From: Flavobacterium sp. KACC 22761
Lineage (GTDB): Bacteria; Bacteroidota; Bacteroidia; Flavobacteriales; Flavobacteriaceae
Length of the DNA stretch: 64,000 nucleotides
Reading direction: 5' to 3'
NCBI RefSeq assembly: GCF_034058155.1
Contig: NZ_CP139148.1
Location: 1,054,001 to 1,118,000, forward strand
Part shown: piece after piece, positions 26,882 to 36,530 of the stretch
Position numbering within the stretch: the stretch's first letter is position 1
How the letters are laid out: each line of letters starts with the position of its first letter
Notes under the pieces: model-generated
What the model was told of the DNA's origin: nothing
Databases searched by the model: none
What the model saw: the letters and a program-made list of their open reading frames with translations, nothing else
Translations under genes and position numbers: made by a program

Positions 26882-26912
26882 CGAATGTATAAATTATTTT
26901 TAGCGCACCAAA
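26882..26912 (-). promoter_or_regulatory. Promoter of the pheA operon
   Basis: On the minus strand, TTTG at 26912-26909 and TACATTCG at 26889-26882 are separated by exactly 19 bp. This matches the Bacteroidota -33 TTTG / -7 TAnnTTTG pattern with one change in the -7 box. Transcription would start about 25 bases before the leader ATG. Confidence 0.75.
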
Positions 26913-27104
26913 AAAAAGATTGCATTTTATGAAACAAAAAAGGATTTCTTAACAAATTTAGCAGGTTTTGTATGATAATATAAAAATATCGGCTTAAAAT
27001 AAGAATATTAAAACGAGGTTCTAAGGTTCTGAGGTGCTAAGGTTTTTTCGCCACGAATTTAACTCAAATCTTTGTGGTTTCGTGAATTCGTGGCTATTTC
27101 ACCT
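26905..27104. repeat. Gap with decayed CGCCACGAATT-type repeat
   Basis: No gene is seen. At 27010-27095 there are TTCTAAGGTTCTGAGGTGCTAAGG words and a CGCCACGAATT...AATTCGTGGC inverted pair of the dispersed type also seen at 2855-3077 and 44790-44840. Confidence 0.5.
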
Positions 27105-28268
27105 CTAAAACAATCCAGAAACTGGTCTATTCGTAATGCCTATTTTAGAATAATCAAAATCCATTTTTTGTTTTAATAATGAGGCGTACACACTTCTAAA
27201 ATCAATTTCGTATTTTAAATCGCCATTGTCTAGGTCTGCTAAATTTGGATTTTTCCCTAAAATGGTTCCTTTATTATTTCCTCCAATAATAAACATTGGC
27301 GCAGCGGTTCCGTGATCGGTTCCGTTTCCGTTGTCTTTTACCCTTCGTCCAAATTCTGAGAAAACTACTATCGTTACGTTTTGCAGTAATTGTGCTTGTT
27401 TTAAATCGCTGTAAAAACTGTATAACGCATCATTTAACTCTCCCAATCTTTTTTCGTGAATGGCAAGCTGATTGTCGTGCGTGTCAAAACCACCTAGAGA
27501 AGTATAATAAACTTTCGAGTTTAAGTTTCCTTTTATCAATCTTGAAATCCATTCTAGGTTTTTAGATAATTCTGTTTTCGGATAACTTATTTCGTTTTTC
27601 GATTTAGCTAATGCTTTCTGGATTTCATCTGAACCCTCTGTTACCGAATTGGCAATTTTTCGAACAAAATCTAAATGCGGATTCTGCGACAAAGTCACAT
27701 TCTCTTCTTTTGACTTCACCTTAAATCGATCTGGATCTTTTATCGTAATAAAATTAGGTTCAACACCTTTTAAAGCCAAATTGTCAATCGAATCCAAATT
27801 TATACCAGCTGTTGCTTGATGTCCGTTGCATTGCAAATCCAGAAACCTTCCTAACCAGCCTTCATTAATATATTTATTAGAATCGGTTGCGGTCTGCCAG
27901 ATTTCCTGACTTCTAAAATGCGAACGAATTGGTTCTGGATAACCCACATTCTGAATTACGGTCAAATCTCCGTTTTGTTGCATTTGGGCAAAATCTTTTA
28001 ACGAAGGATGAAATGCCATTCCTTTATTTTTTCCGATAACCAAATCTTTATTTAATGCAATTTTCGTTCGGTAATCATAATACAATGGATCATCATACGG
28101 AATAAAAGTATTCAAACCGTCGTTTCCTCCGTTCAATTGTACAAAAACGATGCATTGTTCGCCAACTACTAAATTGGTTTGCAAACTAAAAGCGTGTAAA
28201 AAATCAGGAAGAACAAGCATTCCACCTGTAAAAGTTCCTGTCAATGTTAGAAAATTCCTTCTGTTCAT
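27105..28268 (-). CDS. DUF1501 family protein
   Basis: A 387-residue protein beginning MNRRNFLTLTGTFTGGMLVLP, a twin-arginine-like signal (RRNFL), so export is probable. The body is an alkaline-phosphatase/sulfatase-like fold member: VFVQLNGGNDGLNTFIPYDD near the start, GGFDTHDNQ in the middle and FSEFGRRVKDNGNGTDHGTA near the end, all typical of DUF1501. It is encoded 13 bp after a DUF1800 gene; these two families occur as a pair in many Bacteroidota and Planctomycetes. The biochemical role is unknown. Confidence 0.93.
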   Translation of the reverse strand: MNRRNFLTLTGTFTGGMLVLPDFLHAFSLQTNLVVGEQCIVFVQLNGGNDGLNTFIPYDDPLYYDYRTKIALNKDLVIGKNKGMAFHPSLKDFAQMQQNGDLTVIQNVGYPEPIRSHFRSQEIWQTATDSNKYINEGWLGRFLDLQCNGHQATAGINLDSIDNLALKGVEPNFITIKDPDRFKVKSKEENVTLSQNPHLDFVRKIANSVTEGSDEIQKALAKSKNEISYPKTELSKNLEWISRLIKGNLNSKVYYTSLGGFDTHDNQLAIHEKRLGELNDALYSFYSDLKQAQLLQNVTIVVFSEFGRRVKDNGNGTDHGTAAPMFIIGGNNKGTILGKNPNLADLDNGDLKYEIDFRSVYASLLKQKMDFDYSKIGITNRPVSGLF

Positions 28269-28281
28269 GATTCCTTATTTT

Positions 28282-29679
28282 CTAAATTAATTGATATTCG
28301 GGCAATTTTGTAATGTAATTAAACAATCGAATTACAGCGAAATTGGCGTGTTCTTCTTTTGGGTCAAAATCGTATTTGAGTAAATTTTCCATGTCTTTTT
28401 GCATCGAATCATTCACATCAAATAATAATCGGTTTGACAATTCAGTAATGATAGTTTTGTTATTTCCATCGGAATCAAAATCGATTTTCACATCAATTTT
28501 GTCGAATTCTAGTTTTGGCTTCTCATCTTCTCCCGTCATTGTGTTCAATACTTTCTTTGAAATACTTCTTCCACTGCAAAGCAAATCAGATGTGTTATTT
28601 CGCTGTAAATAAATTTGAGAAGTCAGCCACGAGTTCCCTCCGTCCCAGCCTTTTACATTTACTTGATTGTATAAATCCATTCCTTGTTGCCGAAGAAAAA
28701 GCGCTATCATCGCGTCATCAAAATCTTTTACTTCTAATTCTTCAATCAACTGAATGATATACACTAATGGATTTTTGATTTTGTTTCCCGAATTCTCTTT
28801 GGCATATTCTTCGGTAAAAATTTTTGTTAGCAAAGGTTGAATCTCGAAGTTTTTCTTTCGGAAATAATCGCCATAATAAGTCACCAAATCCTCGGGCGGA
28901 TTATCATAAATAAACCATTTCAGAATTTTTCGAGTAATGAGATAAGGCGTATTTTTCTGTTCGAAAATGATATCAACAAGATCATCTGCTTTCCAGTTTC
29001 CGGTTTTCCCGAAATAGGTTTTATCACTGTTATCTTCCGGAATTTTTCTATAAACACCTCCGTCATCGCCATAATTTAAACCTGCGAGTGCTTTTGCGCC
29101 TTCTTTGATATCATTTTCAGAATAATTGCCGATTCCGATAGTAAATAACTCCAACAATTCCCGACTTAAATTCTCGTTGTATTTGCCTTTTTTATTATCG
29201 ACATTGTCTAAATACTTTATCATCGCATTTGATTTTACGATTTGCTTGGTTAACTCTTTGAAGTTTCCAAAAGCATGTTCGCGCAAAATCATATTGTGCT
29301 GATAAATCCAGTAATTGACTTTTACTTTTTGCGAAGTTGAAACGAAATGATTGTGCCAAAAAACGACCATATTTTCGCGAAGCGGAAATTCATCTGTTCG
29401 CATTTTATTAATCCACCATCGTCTTAATTCGATGCCTGAATAAATTTCTTTTTTCAGAATTTTCTTTTTAGCATCAGAATCAGCATCTTTTATGGCTTGC
29501 TTAAATTCTTTTAATTCGATAAGTGTTTTGGGATCATCTTCTAAAAAAGCAGGAAGCTGTTTATCGAATTTTGAATCATAGGAATGTTTTAGAAATTTCT
29601 CTAATCCTAGTTTTTCAATTTTATCAGATTCTTTTCCAGAAAAACCCAATCGCAGTGACCAAAGATTGCTTTTTTTCAT
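28282..29679 (-). CDS. DUF1800 family protein
   Basis: A 465-residue protein in which LRLGFSGKESDKIEKLG, RRWWINKMRTDEFPLRENMVVFWHNHF, YNENLSRELLELFTIGIG and NVKGWDGGNSWLTS are the classic DUF1800 blocks. There is no obvious signal peptide. It is co-transcribed with the DUF1501 gene (13-bp gap) and is the first gene of the pair. The function is unknown; pairing with an exported DUF1501 protein suggests a shared process at the cell envelope. Confidence 0.93.
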   Translation of the reverse strand: MKKSNLWSLRLGFSGKESDKIEKLGLEKFLKHSYDSKFDKQLPAFLEDDPKTLIELKEFKQAIKDADSDAKKKILKKEIYSGIELRRWWINKMRTDEFPLRENMVVFWHNHFVSTSQKVKVNYWIYQHNMILREHAFGNFKELTKQIVKSNAMIKYLDNVDNKKGKYNENLSRELLELFTIGIGNYSENDIKEGAKALAGLNYGDDGGVYRKIPEDNSDKTYFGKTGNWKADDLVDIIFEQKNTPYLITRKILKWFIYDNPPEDLVTYYGDYFRKKNFEIQPLLTKIFTEEYAKENSGNKIKNPLVYIIQLIEELEVKDFDDAMIALFLRQQGMDLYNQVNVKGWDGGNSWLTSQIYLQRNNTSDLLCSGRSISKKVLNTMTGEDEKPKLEFDKIDVKIDFDSDGNNKTIITELSNRLLFDVNDSMQKDMENLLKYDFDPKEEHANFAVIRLFNYITKLPEYQLI

Positions 29680-29992
29680 AATTCAGAAATTATTACAATA
29701 AGACTTGACTTTCTCTTAAAGGTTTAATTTAGAGAAAGTTTCTGAGTTACTTAGTTATTGAGATGGTAAGTTTTAAAAAATCTTTGGTAATAATTAGAAC
29801 GGGGAATTTTTAGGGATATTGTTTTAGCAATATTGAACAACCATAATCGAATATAGCCCGTGACTTCAACCACGGGAACACAAAGCATTACTCTAATCCG
29901 TTTCCCGTGGTTGAAACCACGGGCTATGCTTAAACAGCATTTTTAAAACTATAGAAAAAGCAATATTCTAATTTTGCATTACATGCCTAATT
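29680..29992. repeat. Gap with REP-like inverted repeat
   Basis: No gene is seen in this 313-bp stretch. At 29854-29927 a REP-like element has TAGCCCGTG...CACGGGAA and TTCCCGTGGTTGAAACCACGGGCTA halves, a sister of the element at 2745-2831. No group II intron domain V-like hairpin was found downstream of the reverse transcriptase gene. Confidence 0.7.
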
Positions 29993-31282
29993 CTATTTTT
30001 TGTTCTCTAAATTCTCTTTATAACTTTTTGATTTTTCTCTTATCAATTTAGAAGAAAAAGGAATACCTGAGTTTAATCTTTGTTTATGCGACAAACAATT
30101 TTTACTCTCTTTTTTATGTTGATATTTTGTTGGCAATTCATCCAAACTTGCTTTAGTAAATTTCCAACCATATTTACTTAAAGCTAAAAACAGTTGTCTA
30201 TTAATATAAGAATCAAGTTCATCAGAGTACTTATATAAATTAGTATAAATGAAAGATGATATCCAACCATCATGAATATTAATTACTTTCTTTAGGAGTG
30301 AAAAAACGGTATGATCTACTTTTCTTCCATTACAAACATCTCTAATTTTCGATTTTAACCTATTAAAATTAGCTAAAGAAGGATAAATTTGCTTTCCATC
30401 AAAAGTTACTGAAAGGAAAGTCAAAAAATCAACATCAATCTTTAGGATTTTAGTTTTTTCACCTTCCTCTAAACTATGAATATCTAATTTTAACTCTTTT
30501 AAAATTTTGCAACAATCCTCATAAGCTTTCTCACATTCTTCTTTAGTTTTACAAAGAATTACAAAATCATCCGCATAACGAACTAATTTATAATCTCTTT
30601 CAATAAGAAATTGATCAAAAGGCGAAAGGAATATGTTAGAGAATAATGGTGACAAAGGACTGCCTTGTGGAATACCTTTATCTACATCTTTAAAATTGGA
30701 TCTTTTTTCAACATCAAAATCATCTAATCCTCCTAATTCCTGATTAAGTGCTTTATCCAATAACTTATTAATAGAATCATCTTGAAGCTTTGGATAAATA
30801 TAATTATTCAATAAATCCTCCTTATTAACCTTTCCAAAAAAATTTATTAAATCTGCTTCTAAAGAATATATGTAACCATTTTTATAATGCTCGATGATTT
30901 TGAAAATTGCATCTTTCGTTCCAAGACCTTTTTGATAGGCAAAACTAAAACCATTGCTTTTTTCTAGTAATTCTTTAAATACTTCTTCAAGTTCTACAGC
31001 AATAGATTTTAATACAACCCTATCTGAGATCTCAGGAATTTGTAATGGTCTAAATTTTCCATTATTTTTCGGAATTAATACAGCTCTGTTGGGTGAGAAA
31101 AAGTATTTTCCTTTTAATAAGAGAGATGATATTGAAGCAATTTTATCATCTTTGTTTTTTTCAAAATCTTCTATTGTTTCTTTAGAAATACCATGAGAAG
31201 ATTTATTAGTTTTATCTAAATTATCCCAAGCTTTTTTTAAAGATTCGACTGAAGATATTTTTTCCAATAATGTTTTTGACAT
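29993..31282 (-). CDS. Solitary reverse transcriptase (group II intron-like or defence-type)
   Basis: A 429-residue RNA-directed DNA polymerase. Visible RT blocks: FRPLQIPEISDRVVLKSIA (residues 77-95), LEADLINFFGKVN (141-153, first catalytic Asp144), GIPQGSPLSPLFSNIFL (203-219), VRYADDFVILCKT (234-246, YADD at 236-239), and a thumb-like segment with IYPSLANFNRLKSKIRD. There is no maturase X/HNH tail beyond about 60 residues, and no intron RNA ends are seen. The QGxxxSP form argues against a diversity-generating RT, and VTG/NAxxH retron marks are absent. Its 5' region holds a 116-bp direct repeat. It stands alone between DUF1800 and nrdA. An antiviral (DRT-like) role is possible but unproven. 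Confidence 0.88.
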   Translation of the reverse strand: MSKTLLEKISSVESLKKAWDNLDKTNKSSHGISKETIEDFEKNKDDKIASISSLLLKGKYFFSPNRAVLIPKNNGKFRPLQIPEISDRVVLKSIAVELEEVFKELLEKSNGFSFAYQKGLGTKDAIFKIIEHYKNGYIYSLEADLINFFGKVNKEDLLNNYIYPKLQDDSINKLLDKALNQELGGLDDFDVEKRSNFKDVDKGIPQGSPLSPLFSNIFLSPFDQFLIERDYKLVRYADDFVILCKTKEECEKAYEDCCKILKELKLDIHSLEEGEKTKILKIDVDFLTFLSVTFDGKQIYPSLANFNRLKSKIRDVCNGRKVDHTVFSLLKKVINIHDGWISSFIYTNLYKYSDELDSYINRQLFLALSKYGWKFTKASLDELPTKYQHKKESKNCLSHKQRLNSGIPFSSKLIREKSKSYKENLENKK

Positions 31283-31351
31283 GTAGTAATTTGATTGTAA
31301 AGACCCTTAGAATAACAATTTGTTAGTATGACAGACTCCACAAAATGAGCG

Positions 31352-31467
31352 CAGAACCCTTTAATGAAATGAATAGCCAAACAACTAATGAAGTTCGAAC
31401 TAACACTTTGGAAAGGTGTTCTTGGGCAATCCTGACGAAAGATTGAAGAGACAATCTAAAGTCGAAC
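31352..31467. repeat. 116-bp direct repeat, copy A (proximal to the RT gene)
   Basis: This is 115/116 identical to copy B at 31741-31856 and lies 69 bp before the reverse transcriptase start. On the RT strand it contains two short hairpins, AGATTG-loop-CAATCT and AACAC...GTGTT, and a GTTCGAAC palindrome. The single difference is C here and A in copy B (RT strand). Confidence 0.92.
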
Positions 31468-31740
31468 GCTAACTTAAATCGAAATCTAAGCTGGAATTCT
31501 TGAGCGTTAAAGACTGCATTTTTTTGGTTTGCTGGGTTTTCTCCAGTTCTGAATTCGATAGTGTATCCATAGTTTTCAAAATTAAGGTTTTTTCCGATAT
31601 ACGAAAGTTTTTTCGAAATTTCGCATGCTTTTTTAAATCCGCAGCTTTCTGCCTGTCCGCCTCACTAAATAAATAGCTTGGTGCCAATGTTTCTATAGGT
31701 TTCTGTCTGTCATACACAATGGCATCAAACGAGATAGACA
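31468..31740 (-). other. 273-bp segment between the 116-bp repeats, with an open frame
   Basis: On the minus strand the segment is open and ends with a stop at 31469. It gives about 88 residues of protein-like sequence (for example YDRQKPIETLAPSYLFSEAD) with many charged residues. The frame continues upstream into copy B, where the only available start is a TTG at 31843, so a proper gene start is not evident. It may be the C-terminal remnant of a gene, or part of a non-coding RNA that happens to be open. I do not recognise the sequence. Confidence 0.45.
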
Positions 31741-31856
31741 CAGAACCCTTTAATGAAATGAATAGCCAAACAACTAATGAAGTTCTAACTAACACTTTGG
31801 AAAGGTGTTCTTGGGCAATCCTGACGAAAGATTGAAGAGACAATCTAAAGTCGAAC
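31741..31856. repeat. 116-bp direct repeat, copy B (distal to the RT gene)
   Basis: A direct repeat of 31352-31467 with one mismatch. The homology stops abruptly at both edges. It lies between the nrdA terminator and the open segment at 31468-31740. Confidence 0.92.
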
Positions 31857-31886
31857 CAAATTAATTCAAAGAACTAAATTTTAAAT

Positions 31887-31931
31887 TAGTTAAGTTTTTC
31901 TCTTAAATATTTTAAAAGAAAAACTTAACTA
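31887..31931 (-). terminator. nrdA terminator
   Basis: A perfect 15-bp stem (TAGTTAAGTTTTTCT and its complement) with a 15-base A/T loop lies 21 bp after the nrdA stop. It would end the ribonucleotide reductase transcript before the repeat/RT region. Confidence 0.8.
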
Positions 31932-31951
31932 TATATTTTGTAAAAAAAGAA

Positions 31952-34342
31952 TTAAGACCCACACATCTCACAATCCTCAGGATCTGCCGCTTGTGCTTTT
32001 AAAAGCATTGCTTTGTAATCCTCAACACTGATTGATTCCGTTTCTTGAACTAAAGATGGAGTTTCTTCTTTTTTATCGTTGTTTAATGTGAATTTAATCG
32101 CATCTACAGCCGCTTTTGTTCTTAAGTAGTACATTCCTGTTTTTAAACCAGATTGCCAAGCGTAGAAGTGCATTGACGTTAGTTTAGAATAGTTTGCATC
32201 TTGCATGAACAAATTCAACGATTGAGACTGGTCAATAAAATATCCTCTTTGGCGAGACATATCAATAATATCTTTCATCGACATTTCCCAAACTGTTTTG
32301 TAAAGATCTTTCAAGTCTTGCGGAATAATATCTATATTTTGGACAGAACCATTATGACGCATAATTTCCTGTTTCAATGACTCGTTCCATAAACCTAGTT
32401 TTACCAAGTCTTCAAGTAAATGTTTGTTTACTACGATGAATTCTCCAGACAATACACGACGTGTGTAAATGTTTGATGTATATGGTTCGAAAGCTTCGTT
32501 GTTTCCAAGAATCTGAGAAGTTGAAGCAGTCGGCATTGGCGCAACTAATAATGAGTTACGAACTCCGTGTTCCATCACTTCTTTTCTTAATGAAGCCCAG
32601 TCCCAACGGCCTGATAATTCCTCATCTTTCATTCCCCACATATTGTGTTGGAATTCTCCTTGTGACATTGGCGAACCTTCGAAAGTTGAATACGGTCCTT
32701 CTTCTTTTGCCATTTCCATAGAAGCGGTTACAGCAGCGAAATATAATGTTTCGAAAATCTCTTGGTTCAACGCTTTTGCTTCATCACTTGTAAAAGGCAT
32801 ACGAAGCATAATAAAAGCATCTGCTAAACCTTGCACACCTAAACCTACTGGACGGTGACGCATATTTGAATTTTCAGCTTCTTTTACTGGATAGTAGTTT
32901 CTGTCGATTACTTTGTTCAAGTTACGCGTTACACGTTTTGTAACATTGTAAAGTGCTTGGTGATCGAATTTTCCGTTTTCAATAAACATTGGCAATGAAA
33001 TAGAAGCCAAGTTACAAACTGCAATTTCATCTTTAGAAGTAAACTCCATAATCTCTGTACACAAGTTCGAAGAACGAATTGTTCCTAAATTCTTGTGGTT
33101 CGATTTACGGTTTGCTGCATCTTTGTACAACATATATGGCGTTCCAGTCTCGATTTGTGACTCAAGGATTTTCTCCCATAATTCACGAGCACGGATTGTT
33201 TTTCTTCCTTTTCCTCTGAATTCATAATCTGTATATAAAGCTTCGAATTCATCTCCGTAAACATCATATAAACCTGGACATTCGTTAGGACACATTAAAG
33301 TCCATGTTGAATCTTCCTGAACACGTTTCATGAACAAATCTGAAGTCCACATAGCAAAGAATAAATCTCTTGCACGCATTTCTTCTTTTCCTGTATTTTT
33401 CTTTAAATCCAAGAATTCGAAAATATCAGCATGCCAAGTTTCGATGTAAATCGCAAAACTTCCTTTACGTTTTCCACCACCTTGATCTACGTAACGAGCT
33501 GTGTCATTGAAAACTCTCAACATTGGAACAATTCCGTTTGAAGTTCCGTTTGTACCGCGAATATAAGATCCTGTTGCACGAACGTTATGAATAGAAAGTC
33601 CGATTCCTCCCGCTGATTGTGAGATTTTTGCTGTTTGTTTTAATGTATCGTAAATACCATCAATACTATCATCTTGCATTGCCAAAAGGAAACAAGAAGA
33701 CATTTGCGGTTTTGGCGTTCCTGCGTTGAACAACGTTGGCGTTGCGTGCGTAAAGAACTTTTTAGACATCAAATCGTAAGTTTCAATTACCGATTTTAAA
33801 TCATCTAAGTGAATACCAACCGAAACACGCATCAACATGTGCTGCGGACGCTCCACGATTTTTCCGTTTATTTTAAGAAGATAAGAACGCTCTAAAGTTT
33901 TGAAACCAAAGTAATCGTAATTAAAATCTCTTGTATAAATAATGTGAGAATCTAAAAAAGCAGCATTTTCTTGAATTACTTTGTACACGTCATCTGCAAT
34001 TAACGGTGCATCTTGTCCGTTTCTTGGATTTACGTAATTGTACATATCTTTCATCGTTTCAGAGAAAGATTTTTTAGTATTTGAATGTAGATTCGAAATT
34101 GCCACACGCGCTGCCAATTGAGCATAATCTGGATGCGCAATAGTCATAGAAGCCGCCGTTTCTGCTGCAAGATTATCTAGTTCAGAAGTAGAAACCCCAT
34201 CATACAATCCTTCGATAACTCTCATGGCTACCTTCACTGGATCTACGAGCTCATTCAAGCCGTAACACAATTTTTTGATTCTTTCTGTAATCTTATCAAA
34301 CATTACGGGCTCTCTGTGGCCATCTCTTTTTACTACATACAT
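31952..34342 (-). CDS. nrdA: Ribonucleoside-diphosphate reductase, alpha subunit (class Ia)
   Basis: Catalytic subunit that reduces ribonucleoside diphosphates to deoxy forms. The N-terminal ATP-cone (about residues 1-90; [18 protein letters not shown]) gives overall activity control by ATP/dATP. The barrel has [54 protein letters not shown] (active-site Asn, Cys and Glu region) and [19 protein letters not shown]. The C-terminal CEMCGS carries the two redox Cys. At 796 residues it is class Ia-sized. The beta subunit gene lies upstream on the same strand, 262 bp away. Confidence 0.97.
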   Translation of the reverse strand: MYVVKRDGHREPVMFDKITERIKKLCYGLNELVDPVKVAMRVIEGLYDGVSTSELDNLAAETAASMTIAHPDYAQLAARVAISNLHSNTKKSFSETMKDMYNYVNPRNGQDAPLIADDVYKVIQENAAFLDSHIIYTRDFNYDYFGFKTLERSYLLKINGKIVERPQHMLMRVSVGIHLDDLKSVIETYDLMSKKFFTHATPTLFNAGTPKPQMSSCFLLAMQDDSIDGIYDTLKQTAKISQSAGGIGLSIHNVRATGSYIRGTNGTSNGIVPMLRVFNDTARYVDQGGGKRKGSFAIYIETWHADIFEFLDLKKNTGKEEMRARDLFFAMWTSDLFMKRVQEDSTWTLMCPNECPGLYDVYGDEFEALYTDYEFRGKGRKTIRARELWEKILESQIETGTPYMLYKDAANRKSNHKNLGTIRSSNLCTEIMEFTSKDEIAVCNLASISLPMFIENGKFDHQALYNVTKRVTRNLNKVIDRNYYPVKEAENSNMRHRPVGLGVQGLADAFIMLRMPFTSDEAKALNQEIFETLYFAAVTASMEMAKEEGPYSTFEGSPMSQGEFQHNMWGMKDEELSGRWDWASLRKEVMEHGVRNSLLVAPMPTASTSQILGNNEAFEPYTSNIYTRRVLSGEFIVVNKHLLEDLVKLGLWNESLKQEIMRHNGSVQNIDIIPQDLKDLYKTVWEMSMKDIIDMSRQRGYFIDQSQSLNLFMQDANYSKLTSMHFYAWQSGLKTGMYYLRTKAAVDAIKFTLNNDKKEETPSLVQETESISVEDYKAMLLKAQAADPEDCEMCGS

Positions 34343-34604
34343 AAGCTTACTATTTATAGTTATTGAAAAAATGAAAGTACCTAGAGAACGAACTCCAGCA
34401 CTTAAACATTGCGTGTTTTAAAATTAATTTTAGAGAATTGCGAAATTCTCAATAGTTACCCGTTTCAAATTCGGAAATCGAACTTAAATACGTCAAAAAT
34501 TGCTATTGAATCTGCGATTTGGGAAAGAGATTCAACCTTAAAATATTCTGTTAATCTTTTTTCAGCATTTCTTGAAGAAGCAAATGCTAAAAGTTTTTTG
34601 TTGT
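34343..34604. other. nrdB-nrdA intergenic region
   Basis: A 262-bp gap with no supported gene. It has a small palindrome GAGAATT-GCG-AAATTCTC near 34433 and otherwise unstructured A/T-rich sequence. Confidence 0.5.
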
Positions 34605-35582
34605 CTAAAAATCTGCATCAAATGAAATTTTCTGAGCATCACTGTCTGTGTTCATCACACCAGATTTTTGATACTCTGCAACACGTTTTTCAAAGAAATT
34701 AGTTTTTCCTTGAAGAGAAATCATGTCCATGAAATCAAACGGATTCGCTGATCCATACACACGCTCGCAACCTAATTCTACTAATAATCTATCAGCAACA
34801 AATTCTAAATATTGCGTCATTAAAGTAGCGTTCATACCAATTAAACTCACCGGAAGCGATTCTGTAACAAATTGTCTTTCGATATCTAAGGCATCAACAA
34901 TGATTTCTTTAATTCTGTCTTTTGGAACTTTGTTAACCAAGTGATGATTATGCAAGTGAACTGCAAAATCACAATGTACACCTTCGTCACGAGAAATCAA
35001 CTCATTAGAGAATGTCAAACCTGGCATCAAACCACGTTTTTTCAACCAATAAATTGAACAGAAAGCTCCTGAGAAAAAGATTCCTTCAACGGCAGCAAAA
35101 GCAATAAGTCTTTCAGCAAATGAATCTGACTCGATCCATTTTAAAGCCCATTCTCCTTTTTTAGCAATTGCCGGGAATACTTCTAAAGCATTAAACAATT
35201 CTGTTTTTTCGGCTTCGTCTTTAACGTAAGTATCAATTAATAAAGAATAGGTTTCACTGTGAATGTTTTCCATCATGATTTGGAAACCATAGAAAAATTT
35301 AGCTTCAGCATATTGAACTTCGTTTACAAAGTTCTCAGCAAGATTTTCATTTACGATTCCGTCAGAAGCCGCAAAGAATGCTAAAATGTGCTTAATGAAA
35401 TATCTTTCGTCATCATTAAGTTTATTATTCCAATCTGTCAAGTCTTGGTGCAAATCGATTTCTTCGGCAGTCCAGAAACTAGCTTCCATTTTTTTATACC
35501 ATTCCCAAATATCATGGTGTTTGATAGGAAAGATAACGAAACGATTTTTATTTTCTTGTAAGATTGGCTCTATTTGCGACAT
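34605..35582 (-). CDS. nrdB: Ribonucleoside-diphosphate reductase, beta subunit (class Ia)
   Basis: Ferritin-like radical-generating subunit, 325 residues. Iron-ligand motifs are seen: [13 protein letters not shown] (Asp/Glu region), [21 protein letters not shown] (Glu, Glu, His ligands) and [18 protein letters not shown] (Glu, His). The radical Tyr would lie in the TYSLLID or nearby helix. It is cytoplasmic and forms the complex with NrdA encoded downstream. The upstream 336-bp gap has an imperfect TTTTACCCCTTGAAGGGCTGTAAAA-like dyad (near 35767), but no clear NrdR box was identified. Confidence 0.96.
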   Translation of the reverse strand: MSQIEPILQENKNRFVIFPIKHHDIWEWYKKMEASFWTAEEIDLHQDLTDWNNKLNDDERYFIKHILAFFAASDGIVNENLAENFVNEVQYAEAKFFYGFQIMMENIHSETYSLLIDTYVKDEAEKTELFNALEVFPAIAKKGEWALKWIESDSFAERLIAFAAVEGIFFSGAFCSIYWLKKRGLMPGLTFSNELISRDEGVHCDFAVHLHNHHLVNKVPKDRIKEIIVDALDIERQFVTESLPVSLIGMNATLMTQYLEFVADRLLVELGCERVYGSANPFDFMDMISLQGKTNFFEKRVAEYQKSGVMNTDSDAQKISFDADF

Positions 35583-35918
35583 GACAATATTGTTTAATTT
35601 TTATACTAAAATTTTGCTTTTTCAGTACACTACAAAGATTGTCAATTGTTGCCAAAAATAAAAGTCAAACTTATTCACAATCGGGAGTAGTTTTTAACAA
35701 CAGCCCAAAAGCAGCAAACTTTTCAGACAATAATTAATTTATTGTAAATGAACATTTTAAAACCTTATTTTACCCCTTGAAGGGCTGTAAAATATAGACT
35801 TTTTGAAATAAAAAGCAAGAAATTTTTAATTGTTTTTAAAAGTTTTTTTGAGGCTCAAGCTTTGTTTTTTTGATTAAAACTCGAGCAATCCCAAGCACGG
35901 CGAATGACCGTTGTTTTA
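35583..35918. other. Gene-free gap upstream of nrdB
   Basis: A 336-bp stretch with no supported gene. An imperfect dyad with TTTTACCCC and GGGCTGTAAAA arms lies at about 35767-35791. It could be a terminator for the minus-strand DUF3109 gene. Confidence 0.5.
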
Positions 35919-36488
35919 TTAAGAATTTTTAAGTTCTTCGGCAACTTTTTCAAGCTCCAAATACCAATCTTCACCAAAGCGACGAATCAAAGCTTCTTTG
36001 ACGAATTTGTAAACTGGAACTTCCAATTCTTTACCCAATGAACAGGCGTCATCACAAATATCCCATTTATCATAATTGACAGCGGCAAATTCAGTAAAGT
36101 CCTTTACACGAATTGGATATAAGTGGCAAGAAACTGGTTTTTTCCAATCAACGATTCCTTGATTGTAGGCTTGTTCGATGCCACAAAGCGCAGTTTTTCC
36201 ATCAAAAATCACGTAAGCGCAATCTTTATTGTCAATAAGCGGCGTTTCAAGATCGCCGTCGGTTCCTTTTACCCAAGTTCCCTGCGCTTCAATGGCAGCA
36301 ATACCTTCTTTTCTTAAAAAAGGTTTCACTTTTGGGTAGATTTCTTCTAAGATTTTAGTTTCAGCCTCATTCAAAGGCGCGCCCGCATCTCCATCAACAC
36401 AACAAGCTCCTTTACAAGCAGACAAGTTGCACACAAATTCTTTCTCCAGAATATCTTCTGAAATAATAGTTTTACCTAACTGAAACAT
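35919..36488 (-). CDS. DUF3109 family Cys-rich protein
   Basis: A protein of about 189 residues. I chose the ATG at 36488 ([10 protein letters not shown]) instead of 36530 because family members start there. The cysteine pattern is [11 protein letters not shown] near the N-terminus, then [16 protein letters not shown] and CDDAC, a YkgJ/DUF3109-type arrangement that probably binds metal or an Fe-S cluster. It is cytoplasmic and its function is unknown. It stands alone on the minus strand. Confidence 0.9.
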   Translation of the reverse strand: MFQLGKTIISEDILEKEFVCNLSACKGACCVDGDAGAPLNEAETKILEEIYPKVKPFLRKEGIAAIEAQGTWVKGTDGDLETPLIDNKDCAYVIFDGKTALCGIEQAYNQGIVDWKKPVSCHLYPIRVKDFTEFAAVNYDKWDICDDACSLGKELEVPVYKFVKEALIRRFGEDWYLELEKVAEELKNS

Positions 36489-36530
36489 GATTCTAAAATA
36501 CTGTAATTTATAAAGTGCAAAGATAGTCAA

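Noticed and set aside
29993..31282. Intact group II intron
   Set aside because: No 5' GUGYG start, no domain V hairpin downstream of the ORF and no HNH/maturase tail are visible.
31469..31843. A 124-residue gene starting in copy B
   Set aside because: The only start is a TTG inside the repeat, and the first 35 residues are translated repeat; only the later part looks protein-like.
29993..31860. Diversity-generating retroelement (RT plus near-identical repeats)
   Set aside because: The RT has QGSPLSP and not the GxxxSQ form usual for these systems. No variable-protein target gene ends in either repeat, and there is only one mismatch between them.
31283..31860. Classical retron msr-msd
   Set aside because: The RT lacks the NAxxH and VTG marks I would expect, and I could not find a1/a2 flanking inverted repeats framing a long msd hairpin.
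35583..35918. NrdR-box regulation of nrdB
   Set aside because: No sequence close to paired NrdR boxes was found upstream of nrdB.
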